Shown here: in pieces, positions 24,126-36,981 of the stretch | Position numbering within the stretch: position 1 is the stretch's first letter | Layout of the letters: the number at the start of each line of letters is the position of its first letter | Assembly (NCBI GenBank): GCA_945643635.1 | Contig: CALZFC010000254.1 | Location: 379,001 to 443,000 of the forward strand | Direction of reading: 5' to 3' | Length of the DNA stretch: 64,000 nt | Origin: Allodiplogaster sudhausi | Taxonomy: Eukaryota > Nematoda > Chromadorea > Rhabditida > Diplogasteridae | Notes under the pieces: generated by a model | The model's input: only the letters and a program-made list of their open reading frames with translations | Databases searched by the model: none | What the model was told of the DNA's origin: nothing | Translations under genes and position numbers: made by a program

Positions 24126-26301
24126 ATCGGCCGGTTACACCTCCACCGAGCGCCTTGCCTGACGAGATTAAATCGTACATAGTAGATGAAAATATGCATG
24201 TTGTCTGTTGGTGAAAACAGTATGAAAAATAGAAAGTTTGAGCAAGGCTATGGAGCTATAAGATGAATAGCCATCAATTTCCGACCGAAAATATGTTTTT
24301 TGCTTACTTGCAAAACATTGCAAAAACTTTGCCACGACCGGGGTTCGAACCCGGACCTCTTGCATAGTATTTTAGAGGGTGAGTATAATTGCTTAAGTGC
24401 AAATACCCAAAATACATACAATTCGATTTTTTTTAAACTTTGCTATTTTGTAGTAAATTTCACGGGCTTTCTTTCTATATACTGCTTACCTTGAGCACTG
24501 GGGGTGTTTTGGCCTGAAAACCCCGAAAAACCCACTTCTCAAATCTATTTTTGCGATTTTTGCAGCTTAAAAGTTGTTTTCACGAAAAGTCGCCGCGACC
24601 TTTTTAAAAAGAATGTAAAGAGCTATAAAACACAAAAAAGAGATTTCAAAAATCTTAATAAATAACTGAGTTATCGGCATGGGAATTTTAACCTTAAATC
24701 GCTATTATCTCGAAAGAAAATTTTTTTTCGAAATCATAATTACACCATTTTAAAGAGCATGTCGAGTAGTACAAATGATCAAGTTTTCATCGAATTTAAA
24801 AATCAAAAATTTCCTATTGCAGCCCTTTATTGCGCCCTGCTCGACTCTTACAGATAGGCTGTCTTAAAGGATGTTAGCAAACTCAAAAATTCATGTGAGA
24901 TAAAATTAGTTTACACGGGACCACCTGTCACAAAAGTTTGAGAATATGTTTTACAAAAAAAATTCTGAAATGGTAAGAAAAATAATTGACGAGAAAACAA
25001 ATTTTTGCCAATAAAATGTATAGAATGAAACGTACCACGACTCCAGCAAGAATGGGAGCCGGTCTCTCCTTCACTCGCTCTCGCACTGAAAATGCCAACT
25101 TCTTCGTGTTTTTTTTAATACTATCAATATTTAATTGTTATTTTTCGTTTCTAAAAAAAAAGCTACACTAAATAAGAAGAGAGAAAAAATTTTCCATCAA
25201 CTTCCATCACAATTAAAAAAAAAAACTCTCTGCTAATGTCTCCTTTCATTTTGCCGCAAGGAATAACTAGAAGCATGGGTGAACCGCCGTCATTCCTAGA
25301 CTGTGATCTGATTGTCAGTATCAATCAAAGAGGTTGTCAAGTCATCAGTTATGAAAAAACTAGCCACTCGAATCACGGCAAATAATATACAATTAAGTTA
25401 TCCAATCTATAATACCCAAAGCCTCTCTGGTAGGAATGCCAGATTTCCATCCCCTTCTCACCTGGTCCGACTTTCTTCTCTGGCTTCTCTGCTCCTCTCG
25501 CTCCCTCTAGTCTCTCTTCTTCTTCCTTTCTCTGTGCTCTCTCTGCCTGCCCCAGTCCATGCTCAAGATCTTCGTACTCCACATCGTCGCCGTCCACATC
25601 AGATGAGAGTGTTCTACGATCATCCGATTTATGAAAATTATCCGTTAAAAATACTTAGCAAAAACTTTCAACAAATATTCGTCATAATAAAATACTTATT
25701 CGAAAACAACTTATTAATGCCACACTTTAAACAATAATAAAATTAATAAATTATCTGGAAACTTTTTTAACGAATAATAGTAATACATAATAAAATACTT
25801 ATCACGAAAATTAAAATTTTAACTTTAAAAAAATAATAATAAATAAAATGTAAAATAGTTATTTAAAAAAAATAAAAGTAACCTATCGTTTGGCGGCGAT
25901 GCGATGAGATAGACAAGAAGAAGCGAGGCAGCAATCAGAAGAAAGGCGAGCACGACAGCCAAGCAGAGCGTGCGCTTCTTTCTGAAAAAAGCGCATTTTC
26001 CCTACTTTTATATCTTCGCAACTCAAAAGCTTTTTTCAAGAACATTACTTATTTTTCTTTGCAAGTAAATTAAGCATTATATACATTAAAGCCATTATTC
26101 TCCTTTTATCCAAACTAAATATTTTCTTTTTTTCTACCACACTGACGCAGACTTATCGTTAGCAGCTTTTAATGACCAATATTAACCATAAACTGTTAAT
26201 TATCTAAATAATTATCTAAATAGTAAAAGCGATTAGCTACTATACCCCAGTTCGTAGTGCACGCATTCCTGCTGGTCTAGCTGGTGACTGTAGGCAGCCA
26301 T
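17973..26301 (-). CDS. Type II membrane protein with Thr-rich stalk and fibrinogen-related domain
   Basis: A cell-surface fibrinogen-related (FReD) protein, probably a lectin-like receptor for glycans or acetylated ligands. Exons in coding order: 26246-26301, 25883-25981, 25462-25613, 25036-25085, 21335-21379, 20984-21090, 20599-20815, 20219-20349, 19796-19942, 19388-19475, 18993-19108, 18692-18760, 18362-18433, 17973-18072. All phases match, giving 482 residues. A short cytoplasmic N-terminus is followed by a transmembrane helix at about 24-46 ([20 protein letters not shown]), a charged segment, a Pro-rich piece, a Thr-rich mucin-like stalk at about 172-205, and the FReD from Asp243. Hallmarks are [36 protein letters not shown], the calcium-site-like [29 protein letters not shown] and the terminal IMMIRPKIN. 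The order resembles FIBCD1-type proteins. The intron between 25036 and 21379 carries a large inverted repeat. Its ATG follows a CACCCCAG acceptor 84 nt after the upstream gene's stop. Confidence 0.93.
23227..23256 (+). other. tRNA-like 3' half (T arm plus acceptor-like end), pseudo-tRNA
   Basis: The sequence GAGGTCCGGGTTCGAACCCC, followed by GGTCGGGGCA, has a perfect T stem-loop (5-bp stem, TTCGAAC loop) and a B-box. No matching D arm, anticodon arm or 5' acceptor strand lies upstream, so this is not a working tRNA. A mirrored copy lies at about 24331-24357 in the other arm. It may be a tRNA-derived relic, as in SINEs. Confidence 0.6.
23575..24022. repeat. Loop of the inverted repeat: hAT-end-like GC tract and 20-bp minisatellite
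   Basis: The loop opens with CAGGGGTGGCCGGTGGCCG and several GGCCCCGGCCCCC blocks to about 23665, much like one end of a hAT element. From about 23807 to 23880 the unit GTTCACGATGACATAGACGC is repeated about four times, the last copy truncated. A short open frame (about 23689-23799) ends before the minisatellite. No matching right-hand hAT end was found. Confidence 0.65.
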
Positions 26302-26385
26302 TGCTGGGGTGAGATGGATTAGGATAATGACGGAAATACGGAGGACATTAGGAAATTGCAGCAAGTGAAGCGCGATTAGGAAATA

Positions 26386-27360
26386 TCACAAAAAATTGCC
26401 TAAACAGCTAAAGCACGGACTGTTCACCTTCTCTAATGTAAGTGCAATTAGAGCCTGGAAAGCCTGAACTCTGCTTGAAGCTATGCGAGAGGGAAAGAGA
26501 GAGAGAGAGAGAGAGAAAGTAAAAGATGGAGGTGGGTTTGTGAGGGGGTGGCGGGGAGGAAGCCGTGCTGGCTCCAAAGGAGTCTTTCTATCCCTAACTT
26601 TACTCTTATCTTGTGCCGTCTCTCTCACTCCCCTATCTCGCACTCACACTTTTCTCTTTCTCTCTCTCCCTCTCTCAGTTTCCCTCTTGCGTTCTCTCTC
26701 TCCCTTTCTCTCTCTCTCTCTCTCTCTATTTATTCTCTTCCGTTCTTCCCTTTCTTTTACTTCCTATTTTCTCTGCCAGGCCATTCAGACAGGGTTGAAG
26801 CTCGCCCATCATATCCTAACGCACTCTCTCTCTCCCTCCTCTCTATCTCTTCCCCTTTCTGTCGCTCTCTCTCTCTCTCTTCCCTTTCTGTCTCTCTCTC
26901 TTTCTCTCCCTTCCCTTTCTCTCACTCTCTCACTCCATATATGCTTTTGCTTCCAACCGCAAGCATCTCATATGCGTCAATGATCTTGTATACCTCCTTC
27001 AACTTCGCCAATTCGCCAATTTCCTACTCTTCAGTCTATTTTTGTTTTCTTCTTGCAGCATTATTCTAATGTTTTCGATTGCTTCCTTGTTTTCGTTTCC
27101 TCTCACTCTCTCTCTCTCTCTCTCTCTCCCTCACTTCCCCTCTCTTTCACTCTCGCTCTCTCTTATTCCTCTATCTCTCTCTCTCTCTCTCTCTTTGTTT
27201 TATCTTGAACGCCCACAATTTTTTTCTCCTTTCTTCCAGCCCCCACTCGACCCACAACGAATCCACAAGCTTTCACCAAATAAGCCTCGTATCCGTTGGC
27301 CATAAACTCTTCACTAGGCAGCGAGAGTGGGAGGGTAGAGAGATAAAGAGAGACAGAGAA

Positions 27361-27396
<36 letters not shown>

Positions 27397-28394
27397 TAGA
27401 TGGATAAGGGAAGAGAGAGAGAAACAGACAAAGAAGCAGAGAGAGAGAGAGAGAGATTGAGAGAAAGAAAGAGCGACATAAACGAAAGAACAGAACGAAA
27501 TGACCACCAGATAATTTACCCGGCCACACAGAATTTCAGACAATAACAGCCTTGCGTCAAGACTAGGTAGAAACAAAAATATAAATTCAGTACATCCATT
27601 CAGAAGTGTTCATAACGTACCTGAAAATTTAGAAAAACAAAGAACATAAACTCGGTGATAACACCCATTTTAATCTAGAACTAGTTCACTTATACACATG
27701 CTAACTAACTAAAAGCAGTGGGGAAAAAGTACTGTCGTTCTGACATAAATATCAAGCTTTGGTCGTCCCCGAAGATCCGCTGATGTTGGGGAAAACTTAG
27801 AGAAAAGAATACTGATTTTCTCTTACAGGAAAGAGGAACAACACTTTCTCCACTAATGCGGATTCGTGAGGAAAAAAGCTGCTGGACAAATACAGGGGGC
27901 AGTAGGGAAGAAGAAAAAAATTAAATCCATTTACTGATTCCTCTATTTCTCCATGTGCTAATATTCGTGACACTCTAAATAAAAGTTTAAAAATAAATTT
28001 GAGAAAATAATAGCATCAGATTTTCCTAAATCTCAATTTTTAAGGATCTAATTTAACCATGAAAGCCGGGGTTAATATGTTGTGATTGCTGGTGTTCTAA
28101 GCACCATTCAGATTCCACATGCTACTTTTCGTGGCCCTAGGAGGGCTTAGTCACCCACTTTTGTGGGGTCCTCGGACTACCCTTTTCCCTGCTCGCCCCA
28201 CCCCCGATGAGCCCACCATCCAATCCCCCCCCCCAGCACCAACTTGGTGGACATGACGCTCTTCTTGAGTCTGGTCTCAGCCGCGATGCACGGGTCGAGC
28301 TCGGAGGAGTCGAGCGCGCCCGGCCGGTACTCGCTCGTGTACTGACGCATCACGAGGGCAGTGCCGGTCTCTCGAGGGGGAAAGAGTCGAGGAC
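26386..28394 (-). CDS. Unrecognised protein, C-terminal exons, upstream partner of the fibrinogen gene
   Basis: I do not recognise the family. Candidate exons in coding order are 28240-28394, 27259-27308, 26958-27023, 26761-26815 and 26386-26468. The last four join in frame: EFMANGYEAYLVKACGF, then EIGELAKLKEVYKIIDAYEMLA, then DMMGELQPCLNGLAEKIG, then IQAFQALIALTLEKVNSP and a stop at 26386. The first exon (ALVMRQYTSEYRPGALDSSE within it) reads well but its phase does not match the next one, so an exon is missing or a junction is off. The product looks helical and cytosolic, with no signal or membrane segment. Introns are nearly pure purine or pyrimidine microsatellite. The stop lies 84 nt before the start codon of the next gene on the same strand, which suggests co-transcription. 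The 5' end is not found. Confidence 0.5.
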
Positions 28395-29695
28395 CTGAAC
28401 AGAAGAGATAAGGTTACGGTAAAAGCGAGGATACGGTAGCACAACACGAAACGGGACGTTGCTCAGAAACCAAGCGGAAAGGATATATATATATACGGAA
28501 TAGAGCTATATGGCAAGCGGAATAAAATGAGAGAAAAAATGTGCCGGTTCATGGTCAGTCTGGCGGAAATAAATAAGAATGGGAAGAAAGAATAAATAAA
28601 TAAATAAAGTATCGCAGAAGATTATGAAATAATTAATAGACCGTCCTGAACGTAAAGAAATGATTACGGAACGAAAATGATAGACAGGGATACGGTAGAC
28701 AAATTATTTTGAACAGTAATGGATATCAGACAAAATGAGAAGAGCAAATGCTTCGACGATATAGTTTCAACGGTTGCGCTGATCACTTATCGTTAGTCAT
28801 CATCAAAAAAATTTGCGTGGCACCATGCTGAAGTTGTAACCCAACGGGCTGAAAGCTCGGAACAATTTTCTAAAACAGTATTTCACTTTGTAACCCCCTT
28901 TTCCCCCGGGTTGGCTGTTTAACCGTTTGTAACCCCCGGCCAAGTCCAGAAGCAGACACTATTTCAGCACTGCGTGACACAAAAGTTTTGTGACCAGGGA
29001 ATGAAAGCCACTGCTGAGTACCCAGAAGATGAGTGTGGGGGATGGAGGTATTGGGCCCGATAACCAGGGTGGGTTAGCTGTTACTACCGAAATGTTACTC
29101 CCCAAAATCAGGGTGGGTCTGTCAAATCGACAGTATCTTTCTTCCTCTGATTGTGACAACAACACTACAGGACAAAAGTAATGCAAAATGAGCAATTGAG
29201 ATATTCTCAGTGGACCTTTAAATTAAACAGCACTAATCATGAGAAGACCGAGACACATCATCCTGTTCTTGATAGAAATCTATAAGAAAACTTTGGGGAG
29301 CAAAACCAGCGGGATGAATACAATTTGAAGTTAAAAAGGAAACAATAAGCGAGAAAAAAATCCATTCCGTTCAATGGGATGGACATCTTGGAAGAAGAAA
29401 AAATTATCTACAGAAGAAAACCGAATGAAGTAGAAAACAAGTAATGCTTTCTAGACGCTTTTTAAAACTTGGTAATGCTTGTTAATAAGGTAAGCGTTTA
29501 AAAGGATTAGCCATGACAATGAGCGCTTGCGGAACAAAGTGAAGGTCATAAAAGGCGTGAAAGGTGCGAGTAAACGCTAGGCAGAAAAGAAAAGGGAGAG
29601 GTTAGAGAGTGATGAAGTGGGAGAATACAGAGAGAGCAACAAAAATTGCAAGGGATGCGCAAGGATATAACTTGCGCCACTTTCTCCAGCCTTGT

Positions 29696-29731
<36 letters not shown>

Positions 29732-30791
29732 TGAGAGAGAGAGATAGTGAGAGAGATAGTGAGAGGGAAAATAGCAGATAAAGACACAGCGGAGGTACTG
29801 GTGTGAATGAAAGCATAGCCAATCAAAATGATCGCGCTTAGCCGTTTTAGACCAGCTGGCCGCGCTTTCTTATCTTTATCCACAGCCAACAGGAAGGAAG
29901 GGAAGTGAGAGTGGGCGACACAGATATGGAAAGATAGACAAAGAAAGAGAGAGAAAGCGAGAGAATGAGAGAGAGAGAGAGAAAGCGAGAGAATGAGAGA
30001 GCGAGAGAGCGCTAGAGAGAAAGAGCAGCCAGAGAAGATTGACTGGGTCAATGTGTGTTACGAGTAAGTATAGCCCGCCTGCCGACAAGTCCGCTCAGCA
30101 TATCCATCTTTCATCTCACAAGCTAAAGCTGGCTGCGAGAAAAGGCAGAAAAAAATAGAACAAGAGGAATGCAAAGGAAGGATACCCTTTAGCCTCTACG
30201 AACGGCAAGACAAGTATGGAAGAACTCAAGATAAATTCAGTGGCGCTAAAAAGTGTTCAAGAATATAATCTTAACAACATTTTCTCTTTCAGTTATAGGC
30301 ATAAAAGTATTAGCTTTCTTGGATTTCTAGATTAAAAGGCTTCATTGAAATTCAGTGAAGCTAATTAGTGAACGTCGGATTACGCAACCAGCGAAGCGAG
30401 ATGACAAAAATGGAGAAGTAAGTAAGGCTTCAAACATGTGCCCATCGGGCCCGGAAATCCCTAATAAATTCAATTAAGCTTTTAGCGCTTTAAAAAAACT
30501 CGAAGAAACGGAAGAACATCACACAAATCAGATAACACCATTGGATTCATCGAACACATGACTTCGCGAAACAATTCGCCCCGGCTTGCCTTGTCTCATA
30601 GAAAGCTGTCAGGAACAGCAAACCATGATGAAATTAACTCGTTCACTGCATCCCGAACGAGTTTTTGCTCTGATTAAACGTTCACAGACCAAAGCAAGTT
30701 CGAAATTATCAATGAAAACAAGGGAAATGAAAGTCAAACGAGAAAAAAATGCAGCGAAAACTCGGACGATTTGAATTTCGTGCCAAGCTGG
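28395..30791. other. Spacer, no supported gene
   Basis: The segment contains GA tracts (29700-29765, 29940-30025) and AT-rich sequence. A minus-strand stretch near 29830-29890 (KDKKARPAGLKRLSAI in one frame) could be a lone exon of the upstream part of the minus-strand gene, but no splice partners could be placed. Otherwise nothing is seen. Confidence 0.4.
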
Positions 30792-31804
30792 CAGTTAGGA
30801 AAGTTCATCTGTTCATCCGTTCATCTCGTTCATCTATAGGAAAGTTCATCTTCGTAAATTTCACCACACAACATGCTATTGGAAAGTTCATCTTGCCCCT
30901 ATAGTGCACCCAAACGCGCAATTCTCGGAACTCGAATTCTAAGCATCTTTTAACGACTGCGGTGTTCGTATGTGTTTTTACAGCCTATTCAAAGTGTACG
31001 AGTTAAAACTAGCAGTTTATTGCACAGAAAGAGAGACACCGGAACACGTTTAATGACCATTTTGAAAAACAATTTCACTTCATCAAGGTTCTCCCTCCTC
31101 AAAGAGCTCCTCGTCTGTTGCGAGGACGCCATTGCAGTTGATGAGTATCAGACAACTCCTTGTCATAATACCACTCTAGCTGCCGTTTTACTTTATCTTC
31201 CTATTTTCTGTTCTCTTTCTCGCCCTATCTCCCCCTCTCACTCCATCTCTCGCTCTCAATCCCACTCTCTCTCTCTCTATCTCCCCCTCTCTCTCTCAAT
31301 TCCACTCTCTCTCTCTATTTCTCTCTTTCTACCTCTCTCGCTCTATGCAGGCAGAAGGAATACTTCCTGTTTGTGTGCCCTACGAACAGGCTTGTCGTAG
31401 CAGCCTCGGCTGGTAACTCGAAGGAGCTGAAGTTCTGCTCCCTTTACATAAACAACAATCCGCTCGAGGCTCTCCCACAACGACGCGATAACTTCATTAT
31501 CCGCGTCACCCTTACGCGCCAACATGCTCGACCTCTGCTGACTGTTCATTCAAGATAAGGCAGATGTAGAGTGGATTCCTCACTCAGGTTGAAGAGAGGG
31601 ACAGTTTAAAGATAGAGAGAGAGAGGAGAAGTGAGAGAGAGCAATCCGCTAGTGAAGTTTCGGCAAATACTGGCTGACGATGAGGATGCCGTGACTTGCT
31701 GCGACATAGCAGAGGACGGCCGAGTGGCTGCTTCAAGGGCAGCGTCGGCCGACTCATATTGTGGAGTGTCTCCACCGGCCAGTCTCTCTGCTGCGAGAGA
31801 GAAC

Positions 31805-31853
<49 letters not shown>

Positions 31854-33038
31854 GGGGAGAGAAAGATCGAGTATCTTTGCATTGGAAGGAGATGGAACGA
31901 GGCCTTGTCATGCTCGTCCGGGCAACTTCTCTCGTGCTTTAACGCCCATCGCCCCATCAATGCCGTATGTTGCTCGTGCATACTCTGTTTTTGCTAAACT
32001 CCCTTACATCTCTATCTTCTCTCAATGTTCTATTAGATTCGTTCGTTCGAATCGCTTGATCCAGCGGCCGAACCACAGATCCTTGGGAAGTGATGCTGAA
32101 GGCGGCGGTGTCGTCCCATCCACTTCTATGTACGCTTCTCTGCTTCCGCTACTTAGGCTTTCGATAAACTGGAGCACAGCAAACGCGAGCGAACATTAGG
32201 GTGGAGAAGGAAAAGACTACCTCGGCCGCCGCACCTTCTTCCAACTCTGTGCTCTTTGGTAACACTGTACTGTGTTACAGAATGAAGATAGGATTAGCAT
32301 GATCTCTCCGCATAATTTGCACAATGCATAATATAAGATATGTACATACATATGTATGCATGTATTATGTATATATGATTGAATCGAGTCGAACTCGAAA
32401 TTCTTTGAGATGACTCCGAGATTAGCGCCTGTCGTAACTTGGCACCACGTTGCGAAAGCGAGTGTAGTAGTGCCGGAGAGAACACTGTAGGGAGCGAGAG
32501 AAAGAGTGAGAGAGGGAGTGAGGCAGAGAGAGGGTGAGAGAGAAAGAGAGAGATAGAACAGAAAAGAGGAAGATATAGGAAGTTAAATGTCAAACGAGTT
32601 GAGGGGTTCGTGACATTTCAAGAACAGAGATGCGGAGATGGACAAGTATTGTTAACTATTTTGTCTCTCTCTAAGCGAATGAAAGAAGAAGCAGATGATC
32701 TCCGTGTTCGCCTGTGCTTACCGTAGGAAGGCAAGGAGGATAATTGGATAGAGGAAAAGGAGAGAGAGAGGGTGAAAGATGAGAGAGAGAGAATGGATAA
32801 AGAGTAGGGAGAGGCGAGAGTGAACAGCTGTTCAGCACTCAGAAGACCAATGAAATGAATACAAACACCGCAGTCGTTAAAAGATGCTTAGAATTCGAGT
32901 TCCGTGAAAAACGCGTTTGGGTGCACTGTAGGGGCAAGATGAACTTTCCAATAGCATGTTGTGGGGTGAAATTTACAAAGATGAACTTTCCTATAGATGA
33001 ACGAGATGAACGGATGAACAGATGAACTTTCCTAACTG
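30792..33038. repeat. Inverted repeats of about 180 bp flanking the WD40-like exons
   Basis: The sequence 30792-30974 (starting CAGTTAGGAAAGTTCATC) recurs as its near reverse complement at 32859-33038. The arms contain a small internal GTTCATC-type repeat. The 1.9 kb between them includes the WD40-like exon fragments. The structure could be a foldback element, a segmental inverted duplication, or a captured gene fragment. Confidence 0.8.
31080..32199 (+). pseudogene. WD40-repeat-like exon fragments with a frame break
   Basis: Several plus-strand segments read like WD40 blades. Candidates are a piece ending about 31144 (LLKELLVCCEDAIAVDE), a segment starting at 31352 after CTATGCAG (QKEYFLFVCPTNRLVVAAS), one from about 31653 (VKFRQILADDEDAVTCCDIA) and one near 31750 in another frame (GSVGRLILWSVSTGQSL). 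A further one near 31920-31962 (LLSCFNAHRPINA) ends at a GTATGT donor. The blade around 31725-31750 changes frame in mid-motif without a possible intron, as if two bases (AG) were inserted. It is therefore a decayed copy, or an error in the sequence. The fragments lie between the two 180-bp inverted repeats. Membership in the downstream plus-strand gene was not shown. Confidence 0.4.
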
Positions 33039-33473
33039 TCTGAAAAGCTCGCGCTGCCGCTGAGTGCTGCACAGTTCGCAATTAGCGTTAGAGCGCGTTC
33101 TTACTTATGACTTTCTTTCAAGAATTTCAGCATACAATTCTGGAGTTTAGAATTGACTTCACTGTCATTATAAACTAGTTGTTCCATTATTTAAAGGAGC
33201 AATGAAGGCCACTTTATTGTATTGGCGACAAGACTAGATTTCTGGTCTATTACCACTGTCTTGCTGACCGTCGACATACCTATCTGGCACTCACGCCCTC
33301 TAAATCTCTCTTGCTCTCTCTCACTCTACTTTTCCCTCCCTCTTGCTCTACCTTTTTCTCTCTCTCTCTTTCTCTATCTCTACCTCTCTCTCTCTCTCCC
33401 TCTCTCTCCCTGTCTCTCTACCTTTCTCTCTTTCTCTCACTCTTTCGCATGCTCCCTCTTCTATTCCAAATAG

Positions 33474-33606
33474 TGTGATTTTCCACGGTACCAACTTCCT
33501 TTCCTATTCACGCTTGGCAACCACTTCGGTGGGCAATTTTACAGTGACCACAAAATGGAGTAAGCAAGGAGCGATGAATGAGAACCTTGTAGAAATTCAG
33601 GGTGAG

Positions 33607-33644
<38 letters not shown>

Positions 33645-33963
33645 CTGGATCTCGCTCTCTGCTTCTCTTTATAAATCCCTCTCTCACCGTATCTCACTCT
33701 CCTCATCTATATTTCTCCCTCTCTCTCAATCTCTTTCTCCCTCTCGTTCTCTCTCTCTCTCTCTCTCTTGCTCTCTCATGCTCTCTTTCTCTATCCGTAT
33801 CTCTCTTCCTCTCTCCCTCTTTATCTCGTTACCTTGCTCTAAAGCAGAACAGAAAGGTCAGCACAGCAATAAGCAAAACTCAGAGGACCGAGTTAAAACT
33901 TTCCAGAATACGCCACACTGCACATTCGCAACTCAATGATCATTGTCATATTAGTTCTCACTT

Positions 33964-33998
<35 letters not shown>

Positions 33999-34228
33999 TC
34001 TCTTTCTTACACCCTCCTGTTCGCAACTGATCTCTCGCCCTTTACCTTTCTTTCCCCACTCTCTCTCTCTATCTCTCGCTACTAACCTCCCTCTCTCTCC
34101 CATGCTTTTCGTGCTTTCTCGGCGTCCTCTTGCATTTCATCACCTTGCCTTCAAGCATGCCCTGCTTGACATGTTTTTATTCTAAACACTTACAAATTAT
34201 CTCCGAGTTTAAACTACCCCCAGTCTGT

Positions 34229-34272
<44 letters not shown>

Positions 34273-34423
34273 ACCAGTAAAACAAGTAAATTGCGCCACT
34301 TCTGTGAACCCATTTCAGCGCCCTCACTCTCATCCGCTTCTGTTCATTGTCGCCGAGAAAGATAGAGGTAAGAAGAGAATCGGCCTTCGGTATCGCATGA
34401 AGAGGGAGAAGATAGATGGGGAA

Positions 34424-34463
<40 letters not shown>

Positions 34464-35996
34464 GAATGTACGAGACAGAGATAGAGGCGGGAAGAGAGAT
34501 TAGAGAAAAAAGACAGAGAGAAAGAGAGATACATAGAGAATGGCAGAGAAAGAAAGAAAGCACGGGTGGCAGTTAATTTCGTCTCTTGGAGATGTCCCCT
34601 GCCGACAATTCATGCTGACAGAATGTGACAAGAGTCGAGAGTGGGCAGCAAAAAGCACCTGAGATAAAGGACACGAGAAGGACAACAAGGAGAGGCAGAG
34701 AGGAGAGAGAGGGAGAGAGGGAGAGAGAGACAGAGAGACAGTGACAGAGAGACAGAGACAGAGAGAGAGACAGACAGAGAGAGACAGAAAGAGATAGAGA
34801 GAGAGAGAGAGATCAGACAAGTAAGAGAAGCGAAAAAAGAGAAAGACAAATCACAAGAGGAAGAAAAAGAAGTGACCAGAACTAATTCTGAGCGAGAGCT
34901 TAACGAAAACGAAGTAAAAAAATATAACGAGGAATAAGATGAAAGCGGCAAGGTGCGAAGATGATTGACAGAATGGACAAAGAGAGTGAGAAGGGGTAAG
35001 AGAGGGAGAAGAAAAAGGAGAAAGTGTGAGAGAGATAGATAACTAGAGAGAGAGAGAGGGATAGAGTTAGAAGGAGAGATGCAGATAAGACAACCGCTTC
35101 AAGGGCATTGTGAAAAAAGAAGTGAGAAGTATGTGACCACTCGGCCCTGACACATAGAATTTGACTCAATTTGAATTTAAAGACCTTCTTCTTTTAACGA
35201 CAGAATTAAATTTGAAAATAACATTTCTGAATAAACATAATTGAAGGTCTACCAGTTCATAACCTCATCTCATTGTCATCAAAAGACCGGAAGAAAATGA
35301 CCCGGCAGTTTTGAGGTGCACGCATGTACTTGAAAGGCAGGGAACGAACCTTGTGCCTGCTAGTAGACGATCGACGAACGGGCATATATATATTGATATA
35401 GTATGCGAATCGAATATAATATACCTATGTATGTACATAGTTATGTTTCTTATGACTTAAATCATTATTTCATCAACAATTTTATTAATAAGCACGCTAT
35501 TTTGTTATGAGAAATCCGTAGCTTTCAGTCCACTCCTTTTCAGTGAACAATACAAGAGGAATGACAGTGCGCGCAATCTTGGACGAGAACGGCAAACCAG
35601 TCATAATAATGTCAACAAAAAACAAACAACGATTTGGATTCTCGCAGTAAGTAAACGTACACTTTCCATGCAAACATATTGCATGCACCAGACAAGGTAG
35701 CGGAGCTGGTAATCCAACGATCATGCTGAAAAGACGCATTCTTTTTCTTGGTCACCCTTTCTATTTCTCTTTTTCTGTCTTTCTCTCTTTCTTTTCTCAT
35801 TCGCTCTTTCTCTCTCCGAATCTCTCTGCCCTTTCTCTCTCTCTCTCTCTATCTCTCTCCTGCTCTCTTCAATAGTTCAAAGTGATCCGCTAGCGCAACT
35901 CACAAATAGGTGAGACCCAAAAAAGGAGAAATTCACCGAAACAACGCCTTCGCTCTCCTCACCTTCATTATCTGATACAAACACGCCACCAGATCG

Positions 35997-36066
<70 letters not shown>

Positions 36067-36929
36067 TTCTCTCTCCCAATCCACTCTACTTACCACTCTA
36101 TCGGCATCCTCAATGAGCTCGCTCAACCTTTTAAAATATTCCCTGCAACTCTCCCTTCTTCTCGCTCTCTCTCTCTCTCTCGCTCTCTCTCTCTCTCTTT
36201 GTCTCTCTTTCTCTCAATTTTTCTGTCTCTCTTTATCACTATCGCTCTTTCTGTCTATCTGCCTCTCTTTCTCACCATCAGTTAGCCTTAGCCCTCACAC
36301 AGGCCTAGCGGCATCCCTTTTTCAAATAGTTTCTTCGTGCTCACTAGTCTCATCCATCATCTCTGTTTAGCCATATCTCTCACACATCACCATCCCTCAA
36401 TATCTCACTTACTCCATTCCTCTCTTTTCTCTCTCTCCCTGTTTCTCTCTCTTTCTCTCTCTCTTTTCTCTCTCTCTCTCTCTCGCTCCCTCTTCTTCTC
36501 TCGTATTTTCGCACTTTCGTCCGCAAGCTTCATCCGACCTGTCAGGTAACGGCGACTGAAAGCAAGAAGAAACAGATAGCGCCATGACAACTTGAATAGA
36601 CAATGAGAAGAAGAGAGAAGTCCTGAGAGAGCAAGATAGAGAAACAAGGAAACGGTCAGTGAACGAGAAGGAGTGAATTGCAATGTGAAGGAGAGGGACA
36701 CGGGGAGAGAAAGTGAAGGACAGATTTAGAGAGAGAGAGAAAATGAAAGAGAGAGAGAGAGAAAGAAAGAGAAAGAGAGAGAGAATAGGTAGAAAGAGAA
36801 TGAGAGAACGAGACACAAATTTGGGCATTCCGGAGTCCTTCAAGACCGCTTCGTGTTGAAAATCAGACACTCACTTTATGACGAGCAGCTGAAGGACGAC
36901 TATGAAGAGTGAGCTAGGACATTGGGGAC

Positions 36930-36981
<52 letters not shown>

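Larger units (their letters stand above)
22722..24867. mobile_element. Foldback-type inverted repeat with about 850-bp arms
   Basis: The left arm (22722-23574) and right arm (24023-24867) are reverse complements with few differences, around a loop of about 450 bp. Outer ends are TTAAGACAGCCTATCTGTA and its complement. Each arm holds a tRNA T-arm-like motif (CCGGGTTCGAACCCCGG, about 23227 and 24335) and an (AT)n run (about 23443-23512 and 24085-24123). The loop holds a GC-rich hAT-end-like stretch and a 20-bp minisatellite. No transposase frame is visible. It lies in a large intron of the fibrinogen-domain gene. Confidence 0.85.

Noticed and set aside
28860..29150. A further copy of the composite hAT-like unit
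   Set aside because: It shares only GGTGGGT-type words with 12726-13562; ends and target duplication were not found.
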